Of a stretch of DNA of 64,000 bases, positions 37,189 through 44,980 are shown piece after piece. Each line of letters opens with the position of its first letter. Position 1 is the first letter of the stretch. Position numbers and translations under genes: made by a program. The notes beneath the pieces were generated by a model. The model was not told where the DNA came from. It ran no database searches and saw nothing but the letters and a program-made list of their open reading frames with translations. The DNA comes from an uncultured Lachnospiraceae bacterium (GTDB taxonomy: Bacteria > Bacillota > Clostridia > Lachnospirales > Lachnospiraceae). Where the stretch lies: contig UQVK01000008.1 of assembly GCA_900544445.1 (NCBI GenBank), positions 1-64,000 of the forward strand, given 5' to 3'.

Positions 37189-39132
37189 ATGGCAGAGATC
37201 AGGCTGCTTGACAGCAATACGATAGATAAGATCGCGGCGGGCGAGGTGGTGGAGCGTCCTTCCAGTGTGGTGAAGGAGCTGGTGGAAAACGCGATGGACG
37301 CGGGCGCAGACGCCATAACGGTGGAGATCCGGGACGGCGGCTGTTCCTTCATCCGCGTGACGGACAATGGGGACGGCATTGAGAAGGATCAGATCCGAAA
37401 GGCATTTTTCCGCCATGCCACCAGCAAGATCAGCACGGCGGAGGATCTGTATCACATCCACAGTCTGGGTTTCCGGGGGGAAGCGCTTTCCAGCATTGCG
37501 GCGGTTTCCATGGTGGAACTGATCACGAAGACAAAGGATTCTCTCACCGGCATCCATTACCGGCTGGACGGCGGTGTGGAAAAGGAATTTTCTGAAATCG
37601 GCGCGCCGGAGGGAACCACGATGATCGCCAGAGAGCTCTTTTTTAATACGCCGGTGCGAAAGAAATTTCTGAAAACTCCGGCGACGGAAGGAAGCTACGT
37701 GTCCGATCTGATGGAGCACATGGCCCTGTCCCGTCCGGATGTGGCGTTTCAGTTCATGGTGAACGGGAACGTCCGCTTCCACACATCGGGAAACGGAGAC
37801 CTGAAGGAGATCATATACCGCATCTACGGAAGGGAAATCGCCGGACAGCTTCTGCCGTTTCATGCGCAGATGGAGGGGGTGTCCATTGACGGCTTTTTGG
37901 GAAGTCCTTCGGTGGTCCGTTCCAACCGGAACTTTGAGTTTTTCTTCGTCAATGGAAGATATATCAGAAGCCCGCTGCTGTCCAAGGGGCTGGAGGCGGG
38001 ATATAAGGCCTGGCTGATGCAGCATAAATTTCCCTTTGCCCTGCTGCATCTGACCTCCGATCCGGAAAACATCGATGTGAACGTGCATCCCTCCAAGATG
38101 GAGGTGCGTTTTTCTGACCAGCCTGGCCTTTATGCCTTTTTGGAGGAACAGGTGCGGGAGGCCATGCATCGGCGGGAAATGATCCCTGATGTGAAGCTGG
38201 ATGAGCCTGCGGCCGGAAGAAAGAAGGAGCAGCCCGCTCCGAAAGAGCAGAAGGTAAAGGAAGAACAGACGAAAAGAGAAACGCAAAAAGAGACTGTTGT
38301 TCCTCCCATGCCGCCGGTGGCACCACGAAAGCCTGTTCCTGCGGCGGATGAGGGCCGGAAAGCGGGACCGGAGAAAGAAGTTTCGCCGAATCCTGAACCA
38401 GCCGCAAGGGAAAAGAAGGAAAAGCCCGAAGCGCCCCAGCCCTTTGAGACGGCCAGGCGTTCCCGGCAGCTGCAGGAGGAAGAGGCACAGTATACGGTTT
38501 CCGAAGCGAAGCAGATGGAACTGTTTGACGGGAAGCTTCTGAGTGAGGAGGCGGCAAAGAGCTATCAGATCATCGGTCAGGTGTTCGATACCTACTGGCT
38601 GGTGCAGTATGAGGAACGGCTTCTCATCATCGACCAGCACGCAGCCCATGAGAAGGTGAAGTACGAGGCGCTGGTGAAGAAGCTGCGGGAGGGGCAGGTG
38701 GACAGTCAGAATCTGGCGCCGCCCATGATCCTGAATCTTTCCGCCATGGAAGCGCATACCCTGCAGGAGTACGGGGATTATTTTGCCAGGATGGGCTTTG
38801 AAATCGAAGATTTCGGTGGAAATGCCGTTGCGGTACGCGCGGTTCCCTGCGACCTGTACGGACATTATGAAAAGGATTTCCTGCAGGGGATTCTGGATGA
38901 GCTGGAGGAGGAGCCGCCCCGTGGCACACCCGCCATCATCGCGGAAAAGCTTGCGTCCATGGCCTGCAAGTCGGCTGTGAAGGGCAATATGCGGATTTCC
39001 ACAAAAGAGATGGGGGCTTTGCTGGACCAGCTTCTGAGTCTGGAAAATCCCTATCACTGTCCGCATGGACGGCCGACCATCATCACCATGAGCAAGTATG
39101 AGCTGGAAAAGAAGTTTAAGAGGATCGTCTGA
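37189..39132 (+). CDS. mutL: DNA mismatch repair endonuclease MutL
   Basis: 647 aa. The GHKL ATPase has VVERPSSVVKELVENAMDAGA, TDNGDGI and GFRGEALSSI. The C-terminal domain carries the endonuclease motif DQHAAHEKVKYE (DQHA-x2-E-x4-E), with ACKSAVKGN and a late CPHGRP, so it should nick DNA like other Firmicutes MutL proteins. A Lys/Pro/Glu-rich linker of about 110 residues joins the two halves. ATG 37189 follows AAGGAGAT. It is followed directly by miaA. Confidence 0.97.
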   Translation: MAEIRLLDSNTIDKIAAGEVVERPSSVVKELVENAMDAGADAITVEIRDGGCSFIRVTDNGDGIEKDQIRKAFFRHATSKISTAEDLYHIHSLGFRGEALSSIAAVSMVELITKTKDSLTGIHYRLDGGVEKEFSEIGAPEGTTMIARELFFNTPVRKKFLKTPATEGSYVSDLMEHMALSRPDVAFQFMVNGNVRFHTSGNGDLKEIIYRIYGREIAGQLLPFHAQMEGVSIDGFLGSPSVVRSNRNFEFFFVNGRYIRSPLLSKGLEAGYKAWLMQHKFPFALLHLTSDPENIDVNVHPSKMEVRFSDQPGLYAFLEEQVREAMHRREMIPDVKLDEPAAGRKKEQPAPKEQKVKEEQTKRETQKETVVPPMPPVAPRKPVPAADEGRKAGPEKEVSPNPEPAAREKKEKPEAPQPFETARRSRQLQEEEAQYTVSEAKQMELFDGKLLSEEAAKSYQIIGQVFDTYWLVQYEERLLIIDQHAAHEKVKYEALVKKLREGQVDSQNLAPPMILNLSAMEAHTLQEYGDYFARMGFEIEDFGGNAVAVRAVPCDLYGHYEKDFLQGILDELEEEPPRGTPAIIAEKLASMACKSAVKGNMRISTKEMGALLDQLLSLENPYHCPHGRPTIITMSKYELEKKFKRIV

Positions 39133-40110
39133 ATGAAAGAGGAAGCAGTGAAACAGCCGTTAATCATCCTGACGGGGCCGACGGCAGTGGGAAAGACGGC
39201 GCTTTCCATAAAGCTGGCAAAAAAGGTGGGCGGGGAAATTATCTCCGCCGATTCCATGCAGGTTTACCGGCATATGGATATCGGATCGGCCAAGATCCGT
39301 CCGGAAGAGATGGAAGGTGTTCCCCATCATCTGATTGATATTCTGGAGCCGTGGGAAGAATTTAATGTCACCGTTTTTCAGAAAAAAGCGAAGAAGGCGA
39401 TTGCGGACATCGAAAGCAGGGGCCGCATTCCCATCCTCGCCGGAGGAACGGGCTTTTATATCCAGGCCGTGCTGTATGACATTGATTTTACGGAAAACAA
39501 GGAGGACACCTCCATCCGCAAAGCGCTGGAGCGGACCGCGCAGGAGAAGGGAGCGGAATATCTGCACCAAATGTTACGGGAGGTGGACCCTCAGTCCGCG
39601 TCCCAGATCCATGCCAATAACATCAAACGGGTGGTGCGCGCGCTGGAATACTATATGCAGACCGGACAGAAGATTTCGGAACACAACGAGCGGGAACGGG
39701 GCAGGGAGAGCGCCTATAACGCCTGCTATTTTGTCCTGAACGATCACAGGGAAACCGTTTATGCGAGAATCGACCGCCGGGTGGACAAAATGCTTGCGGA
39801 AGGCCTGGTGGAAGAGGTGAAGGCGCTGAAGAAGATGGGATGTACCAGAGATCTGGTTTCCATGCAGGGCCTTGGCTATAAGGAGATCCTCGGCTTTCTG
39901 GATGGGGAATACGATCTGGACCGGGCGGTGTATCTGATCAAACGGGATACCAGGCATTTCGCCAAGAGACAGCTGACCTGGTTTCGCAGGGAGCGGGATG
40001 TGATCTGGCTGGATCGTCAGGATTTTGCTTCAGAAGAGGAGATTCTGGATCAGATGATTCAGGAATGTACGGATAGAAAACTTTTCATGAAAAGAGGATT
40101 TGTGAAATGA
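39133..40110 (+). CDS. miaA: tRNA dimethylallyltransferase
   Basis: 325 aa. It transfers a dimethylallyl group to A37 of tRNAs; MiaB (29616) then adds methylthio. Motifs are ILTGPTAVGKTALS and ISADSMQVYRHMDIGSAK, then GGTGFYIQAVL. The ATG at 39133 is right after the mutL stop and has a weak site; GTG 39148, preceded by AGAGGA, would give the common shorter start MKQPLIILTGP. The stop overlaps the next gene start in ATGA. Confidence 0.95.
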   Translation: MKEEAVKQPLIILTGPTAVGKTALSIKLAKKVGGEIISADSMQVYRHMDIGSAKIRPEEMEGVPHHLIDILEPWEEFNVTVFQKKAKKAIADIESRGRIPILAGGTGFYIQAVLYDIDFTENKEDTSIRKALERTAQEKGAEYLHQMLREVDPQSASQIHANNIKRVVRALEYYMQTGQKISEHNERERGRESAYNACYFVLNDHRETVYARIDRRVDKMLAEGLVEEVKALKKMGCTRDLVSMQGLGYKEILGFLDGEYDLDRAVYLIKRDTRHFAKRQLTWFRRERDVIWLDRQDFASEEEILDQMIQECTDRKLFMKRGFVK

Positions 40111-41417
40111 CAACGGAAAAAAGGATGGCGGAGGCCTCCATTACGGATTTTTATCAGACCATGGGAATCTCAAAGGAGGTCTGCGCCTTTGGAGAGAAGG
40201 TGCTTTCTTCTCTTAAGGAGCGGTTTAAAAAGATTGATGAGACGGCGGAATACAACCAGATGAAGGTTTTAAAGGCCATGCAGGACAACCGGGTGAGCGA
40301 GGCCTGCCTGCTCGGAACCACAGGCTATGGCTACAATGATCTGGGAAGGGATACGCTGGAGGCGGTTTATGCCTCCGTGTTTCATACGGAGGACGCCCTG
40401 GTGCGCCCGCAGATCACCTGCGGCACCCATGCGCTGGCCCTGGCGCTCCTGTCGAATCTGAGGCCGGGGGATGAACTGCTTTCTCCGGTGGGAAAACCCT
40501 ATGATACGCTGGAGGAGGTGATCGGCATCCGGGAGTCTGCGGGTTCTTTGAAGGAATACGGGATCAGCTACCGGCAGGTGGACCTGCTTGCGGACGGAAG
40601 CTTTGATTATGAGGGCATCCGCAGCGCGCTGAATGAAAAAACGAAGCTGGTCACCATCCAGCGCTCCAAGGGCTATCAGACCCGGCCCACCCTTTCCGTT
40701 TCCGCCATCGGAGAGCTGATTTCCTTTATCAAGGGCATCCGTCCGGACGTGATCTGCATGGTGGACAACTGCTACGGGGAATTCGTGGAGCGGATCGAGC
40801 CGACGGATGTGGGAGCGGACATGTGCGTGGGCTCCCTGATCAAGAATCCGGGCGGCGGGCTTGCACCCATCGGCGGCTATATTGCGGGAAGGAAGGACTG
40901 CGTGGAGAACGCGGCCCGTCGTCTGACCTCTCCGGGACTGGGCAAGGAGGTGGGCGCGTCCCTGGGTATCCTGCCTCAGTTCTACCAGGGCTTTTTCCTG
41001 GCGCCGACGGTGACGGCGGGAGCGTTGAAAGGCGCGATTTTTGCCGCAAACCTGTTCGAACGGCTTGGCCTGCCTGTCGTTCCGAACGGCACGGAAAGCC
41101 GTCATGACATCATTCAGGCCGTCACCTTTAACGATCCGAAGGGACTGATCGCCTTCTGCGAGGGCATCCAGGCGGCAGCGCCCGTGGACAGCTTTGTGGT
41201 GCCGGAGCCCTGGGACATGCCGGGCTATGACAGCCAGGTGATCATGGCGGCCGGAGCCTTTGTTTCCGGTTCCTCCATTGAACTTTCTGCGGACGGACCG
41301 CTGAAGCCTCCCTACGCGGTTTATTTTCAGGGAGGACTGACCTGGCCCCATGCCAAATTCGGTATTCTGAAGGCGCTGCAGCGCTGTGTGGATGCGAAAA
41401 CAGTGAAACTTCCCTGA
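40107..41417 (+). CDS. PLP-dependent lyase of the methionine gamma-lyase / aluminium-resistance type
   Basis: 436 aa fold-type I PLP enzyme. It has QITCGTHALALALL near residue 98, VDNCYGEFVE (probably the PLP-binding Asp) and SLIKNPGGGLAPIGGYIAG with the likely Schiff-base lysine. This is the COG4100 family, annotated as methionine gamma-lyase family or 'aluminium resistance' protein; the true substrate is uncertain. It overlaps miaA by four bases, an order also common in other Clostridia and Bacillus relatives. Confidence 0.85.
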   Translation: MTTEKRMAEASITDFYQTMGISKEVCAFGEKVLSSLKERFKKIDETAEYNQMKVLKAMQDNRVSEACLLGTTGYGYNDLGRDTLEAVYASVFHTEDALVRPQITCGTHALALALLSNLRPGDELLSPVGKPYDTLEEVIGIRESAGSLKEYGISYRQVDLLADGSFDYEGIRSALNEKTKLVTIQRSKGYQTRPTLSVSAIGELISFIKGIRPDVICMVDNCYGEFVERIEPTDVGADMCVGSLIKNPGGGLAPIGGYIAGRKDCVENAARRLTSPGLGKEVGASLGILPQFYQGFFLAPTVTAGALKGAIFAANLFERLGLPVVPNGTESRHDIIQAVTFNDPKGLIAFCEGIQAAAPVDSFVVPEPWDMPGYDSQVIMAAGAFVSGSSIELSADGPLKPPYAVYFQGGLTWPHAKFGILKALQRCVDAKTVKLP

Positions 41418-41426
41418 GAATGATGT

Positions 41427-41465
41427 CGAATGGAGCGAAGCTTTCGCCGAAATTTTTCCCATTCG
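41427..41465. repeat. Nested inverted repeat after the PLP lyase gene
   Basis: CGAATGG (41427-41433) pairs with CCATTCG (41459-41465). Inside lies GCGAA-GCT-TTCGC (41435-41447) with a three-base loop. A short T-run lies between the two structures rather than after them. It could serve as a weak terminator or be an intergenic palindrome. Confidence 0.45.
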
Positions 41466-41529
41466 CTTCTATACATGAATTTGGAAGTATGTTAATATAA
41501 GTATTGGCAAAACCTGTAAGGATAAACGG

Positions 41530-41778
41530 ATGAAGAAGATGAAGAGTAAAAACGGATGGACCTGTCTGCTGCTCGTGCTTGCCGGTGTGGTGCTCGGCGG
41601 CTTTATCGGGAACCTTTTTCCCTCAAGCATCCTGAATTTCGGGCAGACATTTGGACTGACAAGCCCGATGGTTCTGGATTTCGGAATCCTGACCATCACT
41701 TTCGCACTGACCATTAAGATCACGATCGCGAGCATTCTGGGGATTGTCCTCGCGCTCATCGTGTACCGTCTGCTTTGA
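41530..41778 (+). CDS. DUF4321 small membrane protein
   Basis: 82 aa with two hydrophobic helices: WTCLLLVLAGVVLGGFIGNLF and MVLDFGILTITFALTIKITIASILGIVLALIVYRLL. The G-x-x-G-x-x-I-G motif in the first helix and the C-terminal LALIVYRLL match DUF4321, which is usually found near radC and mreB in Clostridia. The function is unknown. ATG 41530 follows AAGGA at a normal distance. Confidence 0.8.
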   Translation: MKKMKSKNGWTCLLLVLAGVVLGGFIGNLFPSSILNFGQTFGLTSPMVLDFGILTITFALTIKITIASILGIVLALIVYRLL

Positions 41779-41841
41779 CAAACCGAAGGGTTTTCCTGCC
41801 TTTTTTATAAGCGTTCGGAAGCGTGGAAGAAAAGAGGCAAT

Positions 41842-42543
41842 ATGAATCAAACAAAAGAAAAACAACCATGCTATGAAGAGATGAAGCCCTATGAGAAGTT
41901 TCTGGCTGAAGGGCCGGAGCATCTTTCGGAAGCGGAGCTGCTTGCGATCATCATCCGTACAGGAACGAAAACGGTGGATTCCCTGCAGCTTGCAAAGCAG
42001 GTGCTGTCCCTGCCGAAGGGGCAGGAAAAGGGGCTTCTGGGACTTCGGTATCTGTCCGTCTCTGATCTGTGCAGGGTCAGCGGGATCGGTCAGGTGAAGG
42101 CGGTGAAGATCAAGTGTCTCATCGAGCTTTCCCGGCGGCTTTCCATGGCGGACAGGCGTGACCGTCTCCAGTTTACAAGACCGGAAACGGTGGCAGACTA
42201 TTATATGGAGCGCATGCGGTACCTGCAGACGGAGGAAGTGATCCTCGTGATGACAGACAACAAAAACCGTCTGATCTGTGACCGGGTGCTGTCCAAGGGA
42301 ACGGTGAACTGTTCCCTGATGTCTCCCCGTGAGGTCTTTCTGGTGGCGCTGGAATACCATGCGGTACATATCCTGCTGATCCACAATCACCCCAGCGGCG
42401 ATGCGGCGCCCAGCAGACAGGATATTGAAATTACGGAGCATCTTGCCAGGCTGTGTGACATGATGCAGCTTCCCCTTCTGGATCACATCATCGTGGGGGA
42501 TGGCTGTTATGTGAGCTTTAAGGAATCCGGCCTGCTGAAATAA
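41842..42543 (+). CDS. radC: RadC family protein (JAB domain)
   Basis: 233 aa. The N-terminal helix-hairpin-helix (LCRVSGIGQVKAVKIKC) is followed by a JAB-type metal-binding domain with HNHPSGDAAPSRQD. The name comes from E. coli, where a repair role was later disputed; the function is unsettled. The gene stands before mreB, a common order in Firmicutes. ATG 41842 has a modest ribosome binding site (AGAGGC). Confidence 0.93.
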   Translation: MNQTKEKQPCYEEMKPYEKFLAEGPEHLSEAELLAIIIRTGTKTVDSLQLAKQVLSLPKGQEKGLLGLRYLSVSDLCRVSGIGQVKAVKIKCLIELSRRLSMADRRDRLQFTRPETVADYYMERMRYLQTEEVILVMTDNKNRLICDRVLSKGTVNCSLMSPREVFLVALEYHAVHILLIHNHPSGDAAPSRQDIEITEHLARLCDMMQLPLLDHIIVGDGCYVSFKESGLLK

Positions 42544-42559
42544 GGAAGGAGAAATCATT

Positions 42560-43570
42560 TTGTCTACGAATGCTTTTGGAATCGATCTGGGTACGAGCAA
42601 TATCAAGATTTACAGCGCGGCGGACGATCATATCATGATCGAGAAGAACATGATCGCGATCCAGAATAAGAAGAATATTTTTGCCTATGGGGATTCCGCC
42701 TATGAAATGTATGAGAAGGCGCCGGGAAATATTCAGATTTCCTATCCCCTCTGCAACGGCGTGATTGCCGATATCCGGAATATGGAAACACTGATCCGCT
42801 TCTTTATCACGGATATTTCCAAGGGAAATGTGAAGCCGGCGGACTATTATATTGCGGTTCCCACCGATATCACGGAGGTGGAGAAGAGGGCCTTTTATGA
42901 CCTGATCAAGGATGCCAACGTGAAGGCGAAGAAGATCATGGTGGTGGAAAAGGCGGTGGCGGACGGCCTGGGCCTGGATATCGATGTGAAGAATTCCCAG
43001 GGCGTACTGGTTGTGAACGTGGGCCATGATACCACGGAGGTTTCCATTCTGTCCCTTGGAGGCATCGTCTTAAGCCGCCTGATCAAGACGGGCGGGCTGA
43101 AGTTTGACGAGGCGATCCGCGGTGCGGTCCGCAAGGAATACGGGCTTCTGATCGGTGGAAAGACGGCGGAGGGAATCAAGAAGTCCCTGGCCGGCCTGGA
43201 AGAGGCGGGAACGGGAGCGCAGGTATTCGGCCGTGATATCGTGACCGGACTTCCTGTGGAGAGAGAGATTCCCTCCGATCTGGTGGTTTCCTGCCTGGAG
43301 GAGCACTTTAACACGATTATCGACTGCGTGAAGCTGATTCTGGAGCGTACGCCTCCGGAGCTCGGCGCGGATATTTACCGCCATGGCATTTATCTGACGG
43401 GAGGGGCGTCCCAGATCAGCCATCTGGCGGATAAGCTGAAAAACAGCACGGGCCTGAAGGTGAACGTGGCTGAGCGCCCCATTGAAAGCGTGGTACTGGG
43501 GCTTGCCAAGATCCTGAAAGACGACAATTACAAGTCGGTTGCCTATGCGATCGAAGGGATGGGTAAATGA
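42560..43570 (+). CDS. mreB: Rod-shape determining actin-like protein MreB
   Basis: 336 aa actin-fold ATPase. Phosphate-binding loops are GIDLGTSNIKIY and a middle VVNVGHDTTEVSIL, and the late TGGASQISHL. It forms short membrane filaments that guide lateral wall synthesis with MreC, MreD, RodA and PBP2, all encoded downstream. The start is TTG 42560, after AAGGAAGGAG. Alternative ATGs would remove the first phosphate loop. It is somewhat divergent from the canonical protein (for example the N-terminal DLGTSNIKIYS), as is usual for a Mbl/MreBH-like paralogue. Confidence 0.92.
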   Translation: MSTNAFGIDLGTSNIKIYSAADDHIMIEKNMIAIQNKKNIFAYGDSAYEMYEKAPGNIQISYPLCNGVIADIRNMETLIRFFITDISKGNVKPADYYIAVPTDITEVEKRAFYDLIKDANVKAKKIMVVEKAVADGLGLDIDVKNSQGVLVVNVGHDTTEVSILSLGGIVLSRLIKTGGLKFDEAIRGAVRKEYGLLIGGKTAEGIKKSLAGLEEAGTGAQVFGRDIVTGLPVEREIPSDLVVSCLEEHFNTIIDCVKLILERTPPELGADIYRHGIYLTGGASQISHLADKLKNSTGLKVNVAERPIESVVLGLAKILKDDNYKSVAYAIEGMGK

Positions 43571-44445
43571 GTCCTGTAGTCAAGAAAAAGAAAAACAAGT
43601 TCACGCTCCCCGGGAAGTATCTTCTGATGATCCTCACATGTCTGTGCGTACTTTTGATGATCATTACCTTCCGGACCGACCTCTTCGAAGGCCCGCTGCG
43701 TGCTGTCGCCGGATATGTGGTGGTACCCTTTCAGAACGGGATTGCCTCAGTAGGCGGATATCTCTATGACCGGGCGGAGGAAATGGGAAAGCTTCAGGAT
43801 GCACTGGATGAAAATGCACGCCTGCAGGAGGAGATTGCGAATCTTACTCTGGAAAATGCACAGCTCCAGCAGGACCGCTACGAGCTGGAGAACCTGAGGG
43901 AGCTTTATGATATTGATGAAGCAACCTCCGACTATGAAAAAACGGGAGCGCGCGTAATTGCCAGTGACGCAACCAACTGGTTCTATTCTTTCACCATTGA
44001 TAAAGGAAGCGATGACGGAATCGCGGTTGATATGAATGTGATTGCTGGCGGCGGGCTTGTGGGACGTATCGTGAGCGTGGGACCGAATTATGCAAGGGTT
44101 CTTTCCATCATTGCGGATAATTCCAATGTGTACGGGACCGTTCTTACTACCTCCTCAAATCTTCTGGTTTCGGGAGATCTGCAGTCCGTCATGACTGACG
44201 GCGTGATCCGTTTCGAACAGCTTTCTGATCGTGAAGATCAGGTGCAGTCAGGAGACAAGGTGGTAACTTCCAACATAAGCAGCAAGTATCTTCCGGGAAT
44301 CCCGATCGGCTATATCGGTTCCATCGAGACTGCCGCCAACAATATGACCAAATACGGTACGATTACGCCGGCCGTTGATTTTCAGCATCTGCAGGAGGTT
44401 CTGGTGATTCTGGAAACAAAGCAGCAGGTTCCGGATGAAGAATAG
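43567..44445 (+). CDS. mreC: Rod-shape determining protein MreC
   Basis: 292 aa. A basic N-terminus and one membrane helix (about 19-38) come first. A coiled coil (about 73-110, rich in Leu/Glu, including LENAQLQQDRYELENL) follows, then the double beta-barrel domain with VDMNVIAGGGLVGRI and GIPIGYI. MreC links MreB to the wall synthases. Its ATG overlaps the mreB stop (ATGA). Confidence 0.95.
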   Translation: MSPVVKKKKNKFTLPGKYLLMILTCLCVLLMIITFRTDLFEGPLRAVAGYVVVPFQNGIASVGGYLYDRAEEMGKLQDALDENARLQEEIANLTLENAQLQQDRYELENLRELYDIDEATSDYEKTGARVIASDATNWFYSFTIDKGSDDGIAVDMNVIAGGGLVGRIVSVGPNYARVLSIIADNSNVYGTVLTTSSNLLVSGDLQSVMTDGVIRFEQLSDREDQVQSGDKVVTSNISSKYLPGIPIGYIGSIETAANNMTKYGTITPAVDFQHLQEVLVILETKQQVPDEE

Positions 44446-44466
44446 AAAGGCGGGTGCGGATTAAAC

Positions 44467-44976
44467 GTGAGAAAATATATTGTTTTGGCGTTTCTGCTTC
44501 TGCTGTGCTACCTGCTTCAGGCTTCTATCCTTCCGGCCGTCGCCTTTGGAGGGATCATGCCGAATCTACTGATCATTTTTGTCGCCTCCTGCGGCTTTAT
44601 GAACGGTGAGATCTGCGGCCTGGTGACCGGTTTTGTCTGTGGTCTGCTGGTGGATATATTCGGTGGGGATGTGATCGGTTTCTATGCTCTTGTTTATATG
44701 ATAACAGGCTATATCAACGGCATGTTCCAGCGGATTTTCTATCCGGAGGACATTAAACTGCCGTTGATATTGATTTTAGGAAGTGATGTGGGATACGGAT
44801 TTTTGTGCTACTGTCTGCTGTTTTTGCTGAGAAGCAGGCTGGATATCGGTTTTTACCTCCTCCGCGTTATTCTGCCGGAAGCGGTGTATACGATTGCGAT
44901 TGCCATTGCGGTCTATCCGCTGCTTCTTCTGATACATAAAAAACTGGAAGCATATGAGAAAGGAAGTAAGGAGTAG
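44467..44976 (+). CDS. mreD: Rod-shape determining protein MreD
   Basis: 169 aa, five or six membrane helices. It contains GGIMPNLLIIFVASCGF and GLLVDIFGGDVIGFYAL, typical of MreD. The start is GTG 44467, 21 bases after mreC, preceded by AGGCGG. It overlaps nothing; the PBP2 gene starts five bases after its stop. Confidence 0.92.
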   Translation: MRKYIVLAFLLLLCYLLQASILPAVAFGGIMPNLLIIFVASCGFMNGEICGLVTGFVCGLLVDIFGGDVIGFYALVYMITGYINGMFQRIFYPEDIKLPLILILGSDVGYGFLCYCLLFLLRSRLDIGFYLLRVILPEAVYTIAIAIAVYPLLLLIHKKLEAYEKGSKE

Positions 44977-44980
44977 GAAC

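Noticed and set aside
37126..39066. 646-codon antisense frame over mutL
   Set aside because: It is a codon-bias shadow of mutL, whose domains are clear on the plus strand.
41775..41811. Promoter for radC: TTGACA at 41775 with TATAAG at 41806
   Set aside because: The spacing is 25 bases, too long for a sigma-A promoter.
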